A stretch of 42,684 nt of DNA from Rhizomucor pusillus (taxonomy: Eukaryota; Mucoromycota; Mucoromycetes; Mucorales; Lichtheimiaceae): the NCBI GenBank assembly GCA_900175165.2, contig FWWN02000417.1:1-42684 (forward strand), given 5' to 3'. The translations under genes were made by a program, and so were the position numbers. Positions 1-10,572 of this stretch are shown in pieces; position 1 is the first letter of the stretch; each line of letters begins with the position of its first letter. The notes beneath the pieces are model-generated. The model saw only the letters and a program-made list of their open reading frames with translations. It was not told the DNA's origin and searched no databases.

Positions 1-223
1 AAAAAGCAACAAGATGATGACAGGATGATGATGTGTACGGGTTTGCGTGGAGTATGGTGTGTGCGTGAATGGTGGGAAGAAAGGTTGCATTGTTGTGGCC
101 ATATTTACAACATTCTTAAAAAAAAACTATAAAGGAAGAGGACCATTTCCCTTTTTTGGATTCCTCAAATGTGAGGAAGAGTGCGTGAATAAATAGGAGA
201 AGAAGAAAGCATAGGTAGGTGGA

Positions 224-1057
224 TCAAGCTACCGTGATATCCGAACGGCATTGCTGCTGATCCAGGTACAGCTGGTACCATTCGGGATTCGGTAACCAGG
301 CAGCCGCCTGCTGTGGCGAAAGATCCGGTTGCAGCGCGCCTATGACATCGGTGTCCAAGTGTATCGTGGCTGATCCCTGCGCTGAAATAATGGCTGTGCG
401 GTCAGAAGGCGTTTCGATTTCGCAGCACTCCTGGCAGCAGCCCACGACAAAGAACGGCAGGTCTACCTTGTTAGTGCTGCTGCTGTCGTCATGATCAGAA
501 CGATAGGATGCGTTGTACCATACAAGTTGCTGAATTCGTAGATATTTATCAATTTTACTTTGTATTTCAGCTCTCATGTGCTGCACCGATTCCGTGAGCT
601 GTGCATATTCTCGTTCTTGCTCTCGCACCTGATGCTCGAGTTCCGCCGCGTTCTGGTGGTCTGAAGTAGGAATACCGAGCCAGCGAATCTGTTTCCGGTC
701 CTTGGTGATGATACCCATCGCCATGAGCACGTTGAGCGCATCGTAGACGCGCCGGCGGATGTTCTTTTGGTCGCTGTGCACAAGCGCGGCTGCGAGCTCG
801 TCTGCTACTTCATTGTACGTCGTCACGCCGAGCTCCTCCACCTTATCAGAAACCAGTTTGCTAAAATGCCGTAAGCCTTTTTTCCGCCCACCGACATGCT
901 TCTCCATACTATCCGGATTCAGCAGCGACGCAATCGAGTTTTTGCGAGTAATAGGTATCGTATCCGTCAGCTCGTGGATAGATGGAAGCCGCATGGTCGG
1001 TTTGCTGTCAAGGAACGATGTCAGGGGCGGGAGTTGCAGTGATGAATAGGCGGTCAT
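224..1057 (-). CDS. DP-type transcription factor (E2F dimerization partner)
   Basis: Single-exon gene of 277 residues. The product should pair with an E2F protein and bind cell-cycle promoters in the nucleus. Seen: a winged-helix DNA-binding domain at about residues 57-130, containing the DP signature NIRRRVYDALNVLMAMGII, then a charged coiled coil (about 135-175) and a C-terminal dimerization region (PFFVVGCCQ, then a short strand with HLDTDV). The NIRRRVYDALNVL form separates DP from E2F proper. I start at the ATG at 1055-1057; an in-frame ATG at 1330 adds 91 residues rich in F, L and S with no domain, which look like 5' leader. The next gene upstream on the same strand ends at 1727, so the promoter probably lies in 1058-1726. 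E2F and DP are kept in early-diverging fungi but mostly replaced by SBF/MBF in Dikarya. Family call is firm; start codon less so. Confidence 0.92.
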   Translation of the reverse strand: MTAYSSLQLPPLTSFLDSKPTMRLPSIHELTDTIPITRKNSIASLLNPDSMEKHVGGRKKGLRHFSKLVSDKVEELGVTTYNEVADELAAALVHSDQKNIRRRVYDALNVLMAMGIITKDRKQIRWLGIPTSDHQNAAELEHQVREQEREYAQLTESVQHMRAEIQSKIDKYLRIQQLVWYNASYRSDHDDSSSTNKVDLPFFVVGCCQECCEIETPSDRTAIISAQGSATIHLDTDVIGALQPDLSPQQAAAWLPNPEWYQLYLDQQQCRSDITVA

Positions 1058-1726
1058 TTTATATATTCGGTAGAGCGTATGTAAATGTGATAAGTATGTG
1101 TAAGTTATTGTCAAGAGAATGTATGGGGCTTCGTGCTGTTTGTAAATTTCTCGGTTGTTGTTAAAGGAAGGAAAGGGACAAGTTGACAGTGCAGTGTTGA
1201 CAAATGAGAAAGAGAGAAAAGTTATGTGTAAAAAAGAGAAGAAAAAGAAAAAAGAACAAGAAAGCTTTAGTTGACATATTTTTTTGACTTTTGGTGATAC
1301 AGCAGCCGTCTGGACCTTGATGTCTGTCAAGTCAAAACAATTTCAAGAGTGTATAATCAAGCTAACAAGATGGACAAACATCTGAGAAAAATATTTACAC
1401 TAGCTTCACAGCAAAAAAGAATAAGCTTCCTGCAGCAGCAGGCCGCTGCCCACAATTTTTTTTTTCATGTTACCAAACATGTAGAGTATGCAGCAGCAGC
1501 GAGTACCCGAAGATATCTAGGATCTGAGACTGAACAGTCCGTTTATTAAAGGATTACTATTTACTGTTGTAGATTATCATTTGAGTGTAGTAGTATTAAG
1601 GGTTCTATACATTTTTGTGTATAAGCCCTTTCCGGGCTAGAGATAGGATATAGGTGATAAATAAGATTTCATGTGGTGCTTGGACATCACCGTAATTGGG
1701 CAAAATCACTTGACCCCTTTTGATCG

Positions 1727-4008
1727 TCAGCGACGGCCAAAGGCGAAAACTCCAAGGATGACAACACCGAGGAATGTGATTGCAGCAGGCAGCAGCATCT
1801 CTTGCGGAATTGGCAGTCCTCCGAAAAAGATGGTATTTCGCTGGTGATGGCTACTGCTGCTGGCGCTGTCATCGTCGTCGGATAGCCCATTCCGCCGGAT
1901 GTGGACGATCAACCGGACACGATCCTGTCCAAGTTTCTGTGCGCCCTGAATTGCATCCATCAAGTCCGCATCGCTTGTCATGACAATCTCGTCTTGTTCA
2001 TCGTCGCAGTACGCTATCGTCAAGCAATCAGATACTGACTCATGCTGCGCTTGTCGTCGGCCCGGATACAGTTTTTGGAAAACGAGGGCTCGGAGCGCTG
2101 CAAGGCTGGGACAAGAAGACTCGCACCATCGAAATCGATAGGTCTTTTGCTGATGTGAAAATTTGAACCACACACTGCCTGCACTGTCATCTTCAGTGGC
2201 ATCGTGGCGGGTGCCGTTTGCAGCTGCTGTGACCGTGGACATGTTATCTCCGGGCGACAAGTATGAGGATCGTTTTGTGTCGCCAGGACGTGGTGTGCAC
2301 GGCGATGAGGTTTCCGATATTAGTGAGTCGGATTCCGGGGGTTCTGCAGCGCCTACGCCGCCACGGGTGATGGTGGTACTGCTGCTGCTGCTCCCGCTGC
2401 TGCTGCCAATAATGCTTTCCCAGAATTTATGGTTCGAACCTGCTCTGTTTCCCTCTATACTGTTTATCTGTTGTGGTAAATTAATATTAAGTATGCTGTT
2501 GCAATATGCACCGAGTCACGCATCTTACCTGCTCTAAAGTAGCATAAGTTAATCGGAGAACGTCCACACACCCAACAATGCGTCTCTGGTCGTCCAGCAC
2601 GGGTAGGTTCAAATAGTGTCCGTCTGTGGATGTAAACAAATCGGCTGGAATTAGATCTCCCCTTGTGGCACAAAGCTACTAGATCTGCAGCTTGCTGCTG
2701 TATCTTACCGTGCATCTTTTTCAGTGCTTCAAGGATACTGGTAGACGGTGAAGCAGTATCTGGGTGAGGAGTCATTACTCGAATAACCGAACAAGTCTCT
2801 GGTGCGAGTCCAGCTGCAATCACTCTGAGGACGATATCTTTGGACTGGAAAGGTGGCAAAGTTTTAGTGCACTTATTCTGGCTGACCGTGCCACCAACAA
2901 CAAAACAAAACGTGGACGATTATCTCGGCCTTACCGTAAATATGCCAGCTAGGGCGGAGTGATCCATGACCAGCACGGCAGTTGTATTGTATTGCTTCAT
3001 CAGTTTCGCTATGTCTCGCACAGGCGTCTTGATAGCCACCTGCACTGCCTCCTCGCCATCCAAGACGGTTGTCAAGTCTGGGCACAACATTTTAGCCCGA
3101 AGCGACTCCATGTATCGAGCGAACTGGACAGGACTGTTGGCCCATTCTCGCTCCACTCCTTCCAACGCATCGTACAGCCGCCGAGACGACCCAAACGCTC
3201 GCTCCATCTTCTTGAGTGCTTCATACAAACATTTTGTAATGTCCAGTAATCCAAAAATGTCTCCTTCTTCATTGCATACTGGCTTTTTTGTTCAGAATTA
3301 GACCTTATCAATGATCCTGCTGCCCAAGAGAAGAGCTTACCAGGTGGCGAAGCCCGCGCGAGACCATCAAGTTAAGAGCATCCTGCGCCGATGTATCTGC
3401 GGTGACACACACAGGCCTTCGAGTCATAATATTGGATACATGCGTTGTTCTAACCCGTCGTTCAGTTCAGATACAATGAACTGCTGTTGCTGCTCGCTCT
3501 TTTTTTGCTCACCTAGCATCCAAACTGCAGGCTACAACGCGGTAAGCCAAGTCTTTTGCCTGCAACGATTAATATACATAAATAAAAATACTCGTATTCC
3601 TGGCATTACTGTACATTGCACTTACTGTAAAAATCCCACAGAGTTGTTCCTGATCGTCGACAACCAGCACGCAATCGCTTCGCTTCGCAGCCATGAGCTG
3701 AGCGGCCTCAATGACCAACGTGTTCTCCTTCATCGTTAGAGCCTGCAAAGGACGCAGAGCTGACACTGTGCCTGCAACTCTGCGTGTCTGTCTCACTCGC
3801 GTTGACGACTTCTTTTTCGAGAGCTCCTGCTCGATTTTCTTACGAATCGCCTTGCATTGTGGTTAGACAACTCGGAATACATTATCGTCTACATTAAAAA
3901 TGTATATACCTCGTCCTTTTTGATCTGTCTTTGGCGACTGGATAGGATATCGTCCACTGTCACTGAACTCAGAGATTGTACCATCCTGTTCTTTCTGAGC
4001 TGTGACAT
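1727..4008 (-). CDS. CBS-repeat / PB1 domain protein with C-terminal membrane anchor
   Basis: Eight exons: 4008-3910, 3850-3626, 3559-3513, 3449-3341, 3282-2935, 2844-2709, 2623-2529 and 2467-1727, giving 599 residues with phase kept throughout. Seen: four CBS modules, each joined to the next by the family phrase GIFT plus KD (CGIFT-AKDLAYRVV, AGIFT-SKDIVLRVI), the last ending in a GHYLNLPVLDD segment. A serine-rich linker follows, then a PB1 domain (from GSVWFKFSHQQKTYRFRW to VRLIVHI) and one hydrophobic helix near the C-terminus (LLPAAITFLGVVILGVFAF) ending FGRR. Known: fungal CBS+PB1 proteins include fission yeast mug70; CBS pairs usually bind adenosine nucleotides and PB1 domains pair with other PB1 or acidic partners. 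The tail anchor suggests an intracellular membrane. The cellular role is unknown to me. Exon 3 is only 47 nt but is required to complete the second CBS module. Confidence 0.88.
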
Positions 4009-5481
4009 TGTTGTATCGGAAAAAGGTACTTGTGTAAACGAAGGGAATAAGATGGAATAAAAAAAAAAAAGAGATAAGAGAGGGGGTGATGATCGTTGCA
4101 AGGGTGACGCTAGAGACAGAGGGAGTAAAGGGGAAGGGCGATGATGCGCATCATATAAATGTATGCGCAGAACCATCTTTAGCAGGAACTGCTGCAGGCT
4201 GCAGGGCTGCTGCTGTGGTAGAACGATGCAGCCCGCGGAAACAATCACTTCTTTTACGCACTAGCCAACCTGCTCATGCAGGTCTATTATATCCAAACCG
4301 AACCAAATCGCCCGGTTAGATGACAACGGTGAGTGTACGTGCAGCAATCTTCGTCCACGAGGGAAGCTGCTAGGTCATATATGCAGCTCATTGATTCTCT
4401 TGCAAATTATGGCGGCAACCTCACATAATTTAGTACCCCGTACGTGATAATCATGGATAGCATATATTTGATGGATACTTTCAACATCAGTGTAATTCAT
4501 TCTCTGCGTTTTCAAGGTTGCTTTTAAGTCGTACCATCCTATCGACGTATCTACATTTTTAGGACATGTTTTTGTGATCGACAATGTACAAGCAAGATGG
4601 ATATTAACAGTATCAGCGACTACAGCAAAGGACGTGCATGATGAACCCATTCCCCCCTTACGCGTTATATTTGATCACATATTGTACATATGAACGTTAT
4701 TATGCTAGTACATACAAGTTGGGATTGAAACTATGGCGATCCGTGCACGGTGGAAGTCGATACGCTTTACAATTATTGTCTCAGCAGCAGACAGGATTTC
4801 TGAATTGTGCACAGTGTGTCCGATTCGCCAAGTATTTTGACTGCTTGATGAGTAATATGCGGACGAGAGTCTTCTCCAATCTACTATGCAGAGCGGATCT
4901 TTCCGAACACTGTTGAAAGTATAAGCTATTTTCCACTAAGGCTCTGGTGGGGACATTTCCAAATATCTATCTCTCTTTAAAGCTAGTTTTGTCAGTATTG
5001 CATCTTTCTCTATTAATAGCGGTATCGATACACAGTACATTCTAGCTTTGATCCTACTGGCAGTGAAGCGAACACGTTCACGAATGTCAGTGTGCCTGAG
5101 CGCAGTGCGGTAATAGGTTCTGCCGGAACTGACGTTGAACAATCGGCAATCTCGTATGGTGTATGGAATCCAGTGATTGCAAGGAAAAAATAATAGGAAT
5201 GAATGCAAGATAATTTAACGTCGTACCATTTGATAACATGTCCTGACAGTAGGTCACTTGATTGTATCTGATGAAAATTATCAAGCAGTCTGCCATTGTT
5301 TCCGGGTGAGAGCAATTGAAAGACAGCCCGAATTTTTGACTCACACCAATGTCAGGTGCTTTCCGAGAGCCGAAAGTGGATTTGGAGTTGGACAACCGCC
5401 CAACCGGCAAAAATTTCTTTCCCTCTTCCTAGTCAACTTCTTTCCTGTTCCTTTCTTAACTACTTAACTTTTTTACACGTA
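4009..5481. other. Divergent intergenic region, no convincing gene
   Basis: About 1.5 kb between the CBS/PB1 gene (-) and the PPR gene (+), which are transcribed away from each other, so both promoters should lie here. A run of A at about 4058-4070 sits close to the CBS/PB1 start. Short open frames occur (for example 4375-4650 on the minus strand) but have no recognisable domain. I saw no tRNA-like fold, array or transposase. Confidence 0.5.
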
Positions 5482-8400
5482 ATGTACAAAGGGTTGCATG
5501 TAGTAGCCCGTCGTGCACCAAAGAGTGCGTTCCTTACTCCTCTGTCGTCGCGCAACAATGTGTCGGCTGGCAAGCTCTCCTATACAACCAGCCGAGCTTC
5601 CGCGCAATTCAACAAGCAGAATGCTCAAGACGACGACAATCGAGGTACTACCTCTCAATCGCCATTTTTACCTCGCACTACAAACTGGCCTCGACTTGCA
5701 CAGAAACAACAGAGATTACCTCAAAATAGATACAACCACAGCCTGGCGGTCGAAAAGCAGCAGCCTGAAGCAAGCGGTGAAATAAACAGTCGCATCATGG
5801 AGCTGTCACGAGCAGACGATCAGGAAGCCGTTGTAGCAGAGTTTGTCGCTGGTCGCAAAGCTGGAGAAACGATGTTACCGGCAACGTACAATGCAGTTTT
5901 GGAAGCATACGGCTCCCTGCAGAAAGTCAACCGACCAGTGTCTCCCATGCTTACAGTATATGACGACATGGTGGAGAACGGTGTCCTTCCAACCTCACAC
6001 AGCTACGCCATTCTCATCCGGATGCTGTGCGCCAGAGAAAATGAAGTTAATAGAAAAATGAATCAAATGAAGCGCCGTGTACGAAAATCAGGGGACCCTG
6101 TCTACGAATTGGAGGAGTTGGAGAATGAACAGAATCTGGACCGGGCTATTGCGCTTTTCCAACGTGCTGTCAAGGAACGTGCTACTGGAGATTTTGATGT
6201 ACATCTCTACAACGATTTATTGCTATCCTTGTCCAACAAAGGCAAGACTCAAGATGCTCTTTATATTTTGGAACATCTCGAAAACTCAAGGAATGTGCGT
6301 CCCAACAGCGCCACATTCTCTCGTTTGATTCAGCTCTTTGGACGAGCTGGCGACATTGCTGCTGTACAAGAATGCTTTGGAGAATACAAGAGTTTGGCTA
6401 GTCGATGGCCAAAGCACAATCCAGCGATCATTTACCAGTCTTTGGTCAATGCATACGTCGCAGCTGGCGAGCTGTCAGGGGCTCTGGATGTTGTCAACAA
6501 TCTTATGGTGAAAGATGGTATCACTGTCGATATACGTCCCTACAACAGCATTCTGCGCGGTGCAGTGGAGCAAGGCAAGCTAGAGCTCGCTGAGAACTTG
6601 CTGCGACAACTCAAGGAGGATGCAAATATGCCAAAACCTGATGCATCTACGTACGGTATTCTTCTGAGCCACTACAGCCATACTGACAATGTGGACAAGG
6701 CAAAAGAAATGTATCAAGAAATGCTCAAGCAAGACATCTCGTCTCAGTACAGCCACTTTTCTGACTACATCGCTCTCTGCCGACGAAAGCAGCTTCCAGA
6801 AGAGGGCTTGGATGTCATCAAGACAATGATCTCAAGAGGCTACGCCGCTGACATCAACTTGACAAGAGATGTTTTGATGACCTATGCCGATATGAGGCAG
6901 ATGGATAAGGCTGCCGAGACTCTGCAATACTTTGCTACTGTCATGGCGGACAATGCATTTGTGCACGAGCGCTCTTCAGTCTCTGTTCTTGCCATGGAAC
7001 TTGTCAAGTACTGCGAGCGTCTGCCGGAAGCTTTGGAAATGATGCGCTCTATCAAGAACTATGGTGTAAAGCCTGATGAACCTGCAGCGAAGCGTGTGAT
7101 CAATTTGTATCAATCTACCCGAAAAGATCCTGCTAGCTGGGAAGAGTTCAGGCAAAAGCTCAACAAAGGCGACTATGAAATCCTGTGCGATTCACTCTTC
7201 AGATACAAGGATGACCGCGATGTAGTCAGGAGCACAGCGTTTGAGCTTTTGGACGACATGGTTGCTGCCGGTATCAAGCCCAATGTCAGCTTCTACGTTC
7301 GCTTCTCTAGTCGATTGAAGAAGTATGGTGACAATGAAACCCACGAGAAATGGGAACAAAAATTTTCGCCTTACCTTCAAGATGTCAAGGAGGAAAGCAA
7401 GCATTACGACGTTGAAGCAAGCATCCAATCCATGAAGGCTTTTGACAAGGCTGTCGTCGGCGACTTTGATGGATGCATCCAGATTTTGCAAAAGGATATT
7501 ATCGACAAAGGTCTGGCACCGTCTCCCGATGCAGTCCGAGATGTTATTCTCCAAGCCATACGTCGACAGAAACCCGAGGAAGCTCAGCGTATCTTCGACC
7601 TCAGCATGAGCGCTATGGACAGATTATCCAAATCATGGCGCTATCGTGCAAAGTACTTGCTTTACAACTGCATGCTGATTGTTCACGCTCGCTACAACGG
7701 CCTGGAAGCTGCTAAGCAAATGTATCGACAAATGCGAGAGCTTGAAATGGTGCCTGACGGTGACGCCTACGGTGCTCTCTTGACTTGCAGTGCGCAGTCT
7801 GCAGTAGACGAGTCAGCGGATGCTCTTCAGATTTACGAAGAAGCCAAATCTTTCCACGTTCGCCCGACAGTCTACTTTTACAATGTCATCCTTTCCAAGC
7901 TTGCAAAGTGCCGAAAGATCGATTTGGTGATGAAGCTTTTCGATGAGATGCAGAGACTTGGTGTCCACCCGAATGGCATTACCTACGCAGCCGTTATCAC
8001 AGCACACATCAAGATCAGCTCTGAGACTGGTGCCGAGCACTATTTCCAAGAACTGTACAACAACCCCAAGTTCGCTCCTCGAATTGGTGTTTTCAACAGC
8101 ATGATTCAATTCTACGTCCAACAAAAGCAGAACCGCGACCGTGCTCTTTACTATTACCAACTTTTGACTGAATGCAATCTCCAACCCACCAGCCATACAT
8201 ACAAGCTTCTCATGGAAGCATACGCAAATATACCACCCTACGACATGCTTGCAGCCCACAATCTATTGAGCGAGATGAACAGCAAAGGAATTCAACCTGG
8301 GGCAACACATTACGCAACGCTTATTCAATCCTATGGACAGCTCCACCGCGATGTGCAGTCTGCAGAAGCTATCTTTAATGAAATGCGCAAAGCTAAGGTA

Positions 8401-8778
8401 CAGCCCGACGGTATTGTCTACCAAGCACTGCTGGATGCATACATTGGCAACAACAAGATGGAATCTGCGGAAACGCTTTACAAGAACATGCTTGCGGAAG
8501 GATCTCCATCTTCGGCGTACATTGAAAACTTGTTCATCAAAGGCTACGGAGAGCTCGGTGCTCTGGACAAGGCCGAAGAGGCATGGAATCGCACATCGAA
8601 TGCCAAGAACAGCAACGTAAGCGTTGTTCGTGAGCCCAGCACGTACGAGGCCATGGTCAAGGCGTACCTTGCAAATAACGAACGGGACAAGGCGTTCCAC
8701 GTTGTCGAAGAAATGCGATCAAGCCGCAACTTTCCTCCCAAAGTTCAACAATCTATTGTAGCATTATTATCATCATAG
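5482..8778 (+). CDS. Pentatricopeptide repeat (PPR) protein, probably mitochondrial
   Basis: Intronless, 1098 residues from the ATG at 5482. An in-frame ATG at 5356 would add 42 residues without the look of a targeting signal, while the start chosen gives an arginine- and serine-rich, nearly acid-free N-terminus (MYKGLHVVARRAPKS) typical of mitochondrial import. After about residue 130 the protein is an array of roughly 35-residue helical pairs of PPR type; clear units include YNSILRGAVEQGKLELAENL, TYGILLSHYSHTDNVDKA and TYAAVITAHIK, continuing almost to the C-terminus. No endonuclease, RNA-editing or polymerase domain is visible. Known: large fungal PPR proteins such as Pet309/Cya-5 bind organellar transcripts to stabilise them or enable their translation. 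By size and layout this belongs to that group, but the transcript target cannot be read from sequence. It converges with the RhoGAP gene, the stops being about 115 bp apart. Confidence 0.9.
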   Translation: MYKGLHVVARRAPKSAFLTPLSSRNNVSAGKLSYTTSRASAQFNKQNAQDDDNRGTTSQSPFLPRTTNWPRLAQKQQRLPQNRYNHSLAVEKQQPEASGEINSRIMELSRADDQEAVVAEFVAGRKAGETMLPATYNAVLEAYGSLQKVNRPVSPMLTVYDDMVENGVLPTSHSYAILIRMLCARENEVNRKMNQMKRRVRKSGDPVYELEELENEQNLDRAIALFQRAVKERATGDFDVHLYNDLLLSLSNKGKTQDALYILEHLENSRNVRPNSATFSRLIQLFGRAGDIAAVQECFGEYKSLASRWPKHNPAIIYQSLVNAYVAAGELSGALDVVNNLMVKDGITVDIRPYNSILRGAVEQGKLELAENLLRQLKEDANMPKPDASTYGILLSHYSHTDNVDKAKEMYQEMLKQDISSQYSHFSDYIALCRRKQLPEEGLDVIKTMISRGYAADINLTRDVLMTYADMRQMDKAAETLQYFATVMADNAFVHERSSVSVLAMELVKYCERLPEALEMMRSIKNYGVKPDEPAAKRVINLYQSTRKDPASWEEFRQKLNKGDYEILCDSLFRYKDDRDVVRSTAFELLDDMVAAGIKPNVSFYVRFSSRLKKYGDNETHEKWEQKFSPYLQDVKEESKHYDVEASIQSMKAFDKAVVGDFDGCIQILQKDIIDKGLAPSPDAVRDVILQAIRRQKPEEAQRIFDLSMSAMDRLSKSWRYRAKYLLYNCMLIVHARYNGLEAAKQMYRQMRELEMVPDGDAYGALLTCSAQSAVDESADALQIYEEAKSFHVRPTVYFYNVILSKLAKCRKIDLVMKLFDEMQRLGVHPNGITYAAVITAHIKISSETGAEHYFQELYNNPKFAPRIGVFNSMIQFYVQQKQNRDRALYYYQLLTECNLQPTSHTYKLLMEAYANIPPYDMLAAHNLLSEMNSKGIQPGATHYATLIQSYGQLHRDVQSAEAIFNEMRKAKVQPDGIVYQALLDAYIGNNKMESAETLYKNMLAEGSPSSAYIENLFIKGYGELGALDKAEEAWNRTSNAKNSNVSVVREPSTYEAMVKAYLANNERDKAFHVVEEMRSSRNFPPKVQQSIVALLSS

Positions 8779-8892
8779 ATTTCTCTTTCTTGTGTCATTC
8801 TTGCGTTTTATATATCTTTCTTTCTTTCTTTGCCCTCCTCTTGTTTCAAATGAAATTTCGCATGTAGTATATACGTTTTTCTTTCCACATCA

Positions 8893-10382
8893 TCATTGGT
8901 TTCTATTATTCCATTGTGATTCAAACTGCCGTCCTAGTGCTTCAACTCTGCTACCTGCGCGGCGTCGCCACGAGGGTTGCGGGGTCGCTTGTGTTGTTGA
9001 AACGGATTTGGAGCGTTCACGGTGGTGGTGGTGCTCTTTGGATTTTCGCATCGGTTTCGCAGGTGGTATACGAGTGGTAGCGGTAGTGGTAGTAGTAGTG
9101 GTGGTGGTAGTAGTACAAGTACTAATGCCAGTGGTAGAAACGTTATTGTTGATATTGAAGTTGGAGGTGGTAGCAGTGGAAGAAGGAGGTGCTTTTGTCA
9201 TTGACATGAGATCAGTGTCGGAGCGTGTCTTTGGCTGGTGTGTTGGGAAACGTCGATTTATTACGTGCAGTGGTTTTGCAGGTATAGGCGGCGGCGGTTT
9301 GTATATCTGCTGATAGTGCTCAATCATGCAATGGAACAATGCACGACCTATGCCGAGCGTGGGGATGAACACGACAGCAAGGTTCGATGTGGACATGCGG
9401 TTCTCGTTTTGGTTATCCGCAACGTGTTTCAAGTGTCGAAAAAGCGTCTGGAGAAGGCATTGGTTGTAGACTGGGAGCTGGTTGGTGATATTGCGGATGG
9501 ATTGTATCAATGCTGGAGTCATGCGTGGGATGTCGAGGTCTGTGTCCTCCTGGAGTGCATTGGTAATCTCATTGCTGTATTGCTCGCCAATATCTCTGGG
9601 TATGATGGGTTCTGGTACTTTTTAAAACGAAAAACAAACATCTTAGTCCGCGTCCGTCTATAGAAATGCTCTTACTGCTGCCTTACATTCACGTATATAC
9701 ATTTTTAAGAGCGCACTGACCACATGCGCATCTGGTTGGACGGTCTCAAGGTCGATGTCGGAACCTGCTCACTCTGAATAAGTAAAAAGTTATATCCGTG
9801 TTGCCAAGGTACGTGTTGACTTGCCAGAATCGAAAACGGCCCGTAGTTTGTTGAGTGCAGTCTGGCTACCTGATATCCGATAGATGCCTACTTCTTTCAG
9901 ACCTAGCCAGTTTTTAAACATGTTAGATATTATGCCCCGATTCTAAGAATCGTGTAATGTTACTGCGCACCATGCTGCTCTAGATACTTGATACATCTAT
10001 CAACAACCGCCGGGACCATGGTATCCTGGTTGCTGCTGCGTGTCAACTCAACTGCTTGTTCCAGTGGCATGCCAAATATTCCTAGACTGTCCGTTGCTGG
10101 TGATGGCGGTGGTGACCGAGTGGGTCTCAGCGGCGCATATTCTTTATTTTCAGAAGAGTTGAACTCTTTCCTCCAACGATCGACGGCCTCTTTGCCTTTG
10201 CGACTCCATTCCATCCCGGTCTCACGCGCGAGATTGCCGTAAAGCTGGCCTCGCGATTTCCATTCTGGCAGCTTTTCTTGGACGGTGGCGTTGATTTCTA
10301 GCTTTTTGGTCTCAACTTTGTCTCTGACACTGTCTGCGATTCGGGAAAAAAGGAGTGAAGTGTTGGTATTATTGGTATCCAT
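8893..10382 (-). CDS. RhoGAP domain protein
   Basis: Four exons: 10382-9971, 9902-9825, 9764-9687 and 9617-8893, 430 residues. The product should stimulate GTP hydrolysis by Rho-family GTPases and so affect actin and cell polarity. Seen: an N-terminal charged helical region (1-90), a proline-rich linker (RPTRSPPPSP), then a RhoGAP domain starting at GIFGMPLEQAV (about 100) with the arginine finger in VGIYRISGSQ, then LPEPIIPRDIG and the helix NRMSTSNLAVVFIPTL. The last 100 residues are low complexity: a threonine run encoded by a TGG/TAG-like repeat (plus-strand 9061-9130), histidines and PPAKP. Intron 2 fits best with a GC donor (GCAAGT at 9824-9819); a GT donor further in would insert four residues. 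It is divergent from the Sip5-like gene over 190 bp. The GTPase specificity is unknown. Confidence 0.9.
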
Positions 10383-10572
10383 GCGGACAGGCCGGCGGGC
10401 AGGGAGGTCGTGTGACCGGAAAGGTCAAAGCCAGCAACACAAGAAAAACTCAAGAGTGGCCCACCCCCGACGATCGGTCGGGCGGGACCCAGTTTTTTTG
10501 TTCAATGTCGCCATGACCCGAAAACTTTAATTTCTTTTTCCCATTCTTATTACTTGCCTCAACCACTTTCGC
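10383..10572. promoter_or_regulatory. Short bidirectional promoter region
   Basis: Only 190 bp separates the start codons of the RhoGAP gene (-) and the Sip5-like gene (+), so both must use this stretch. It has a GC-rich half and a poly-T tract before the Sip5-like start. No specific factor site is recognised. Confidence 0.5.

Noticed and set aside
1349..1549. 66-codon plus-strand open frame between the DP and CBS/PB1 genes
   Set aside because: Low-complexity glutamine/alanine content with no domain; it sits in the upstream flank of a gene on the other strand.
2428..2441. GGTTCGAACC, a tRNA T-loop-like sequence
   Set aside because: It lies within the last coding exon of the CBS/PB1 gene, and no acceptor stem, D-arm or anticodon arm fits around it.
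7192..8700. Long antisense open frames opposite the PPR gene
   Set aside because: They are mirror frames of a strongly coding repeat protein; none has a recognisable domain.
8893..9313. 173-codon plus-strand frame with valine runs
   Set aside because: It is the antisense of the threonine-run tail of the RhoGAP gene; the valine run comes from the simple repeat.
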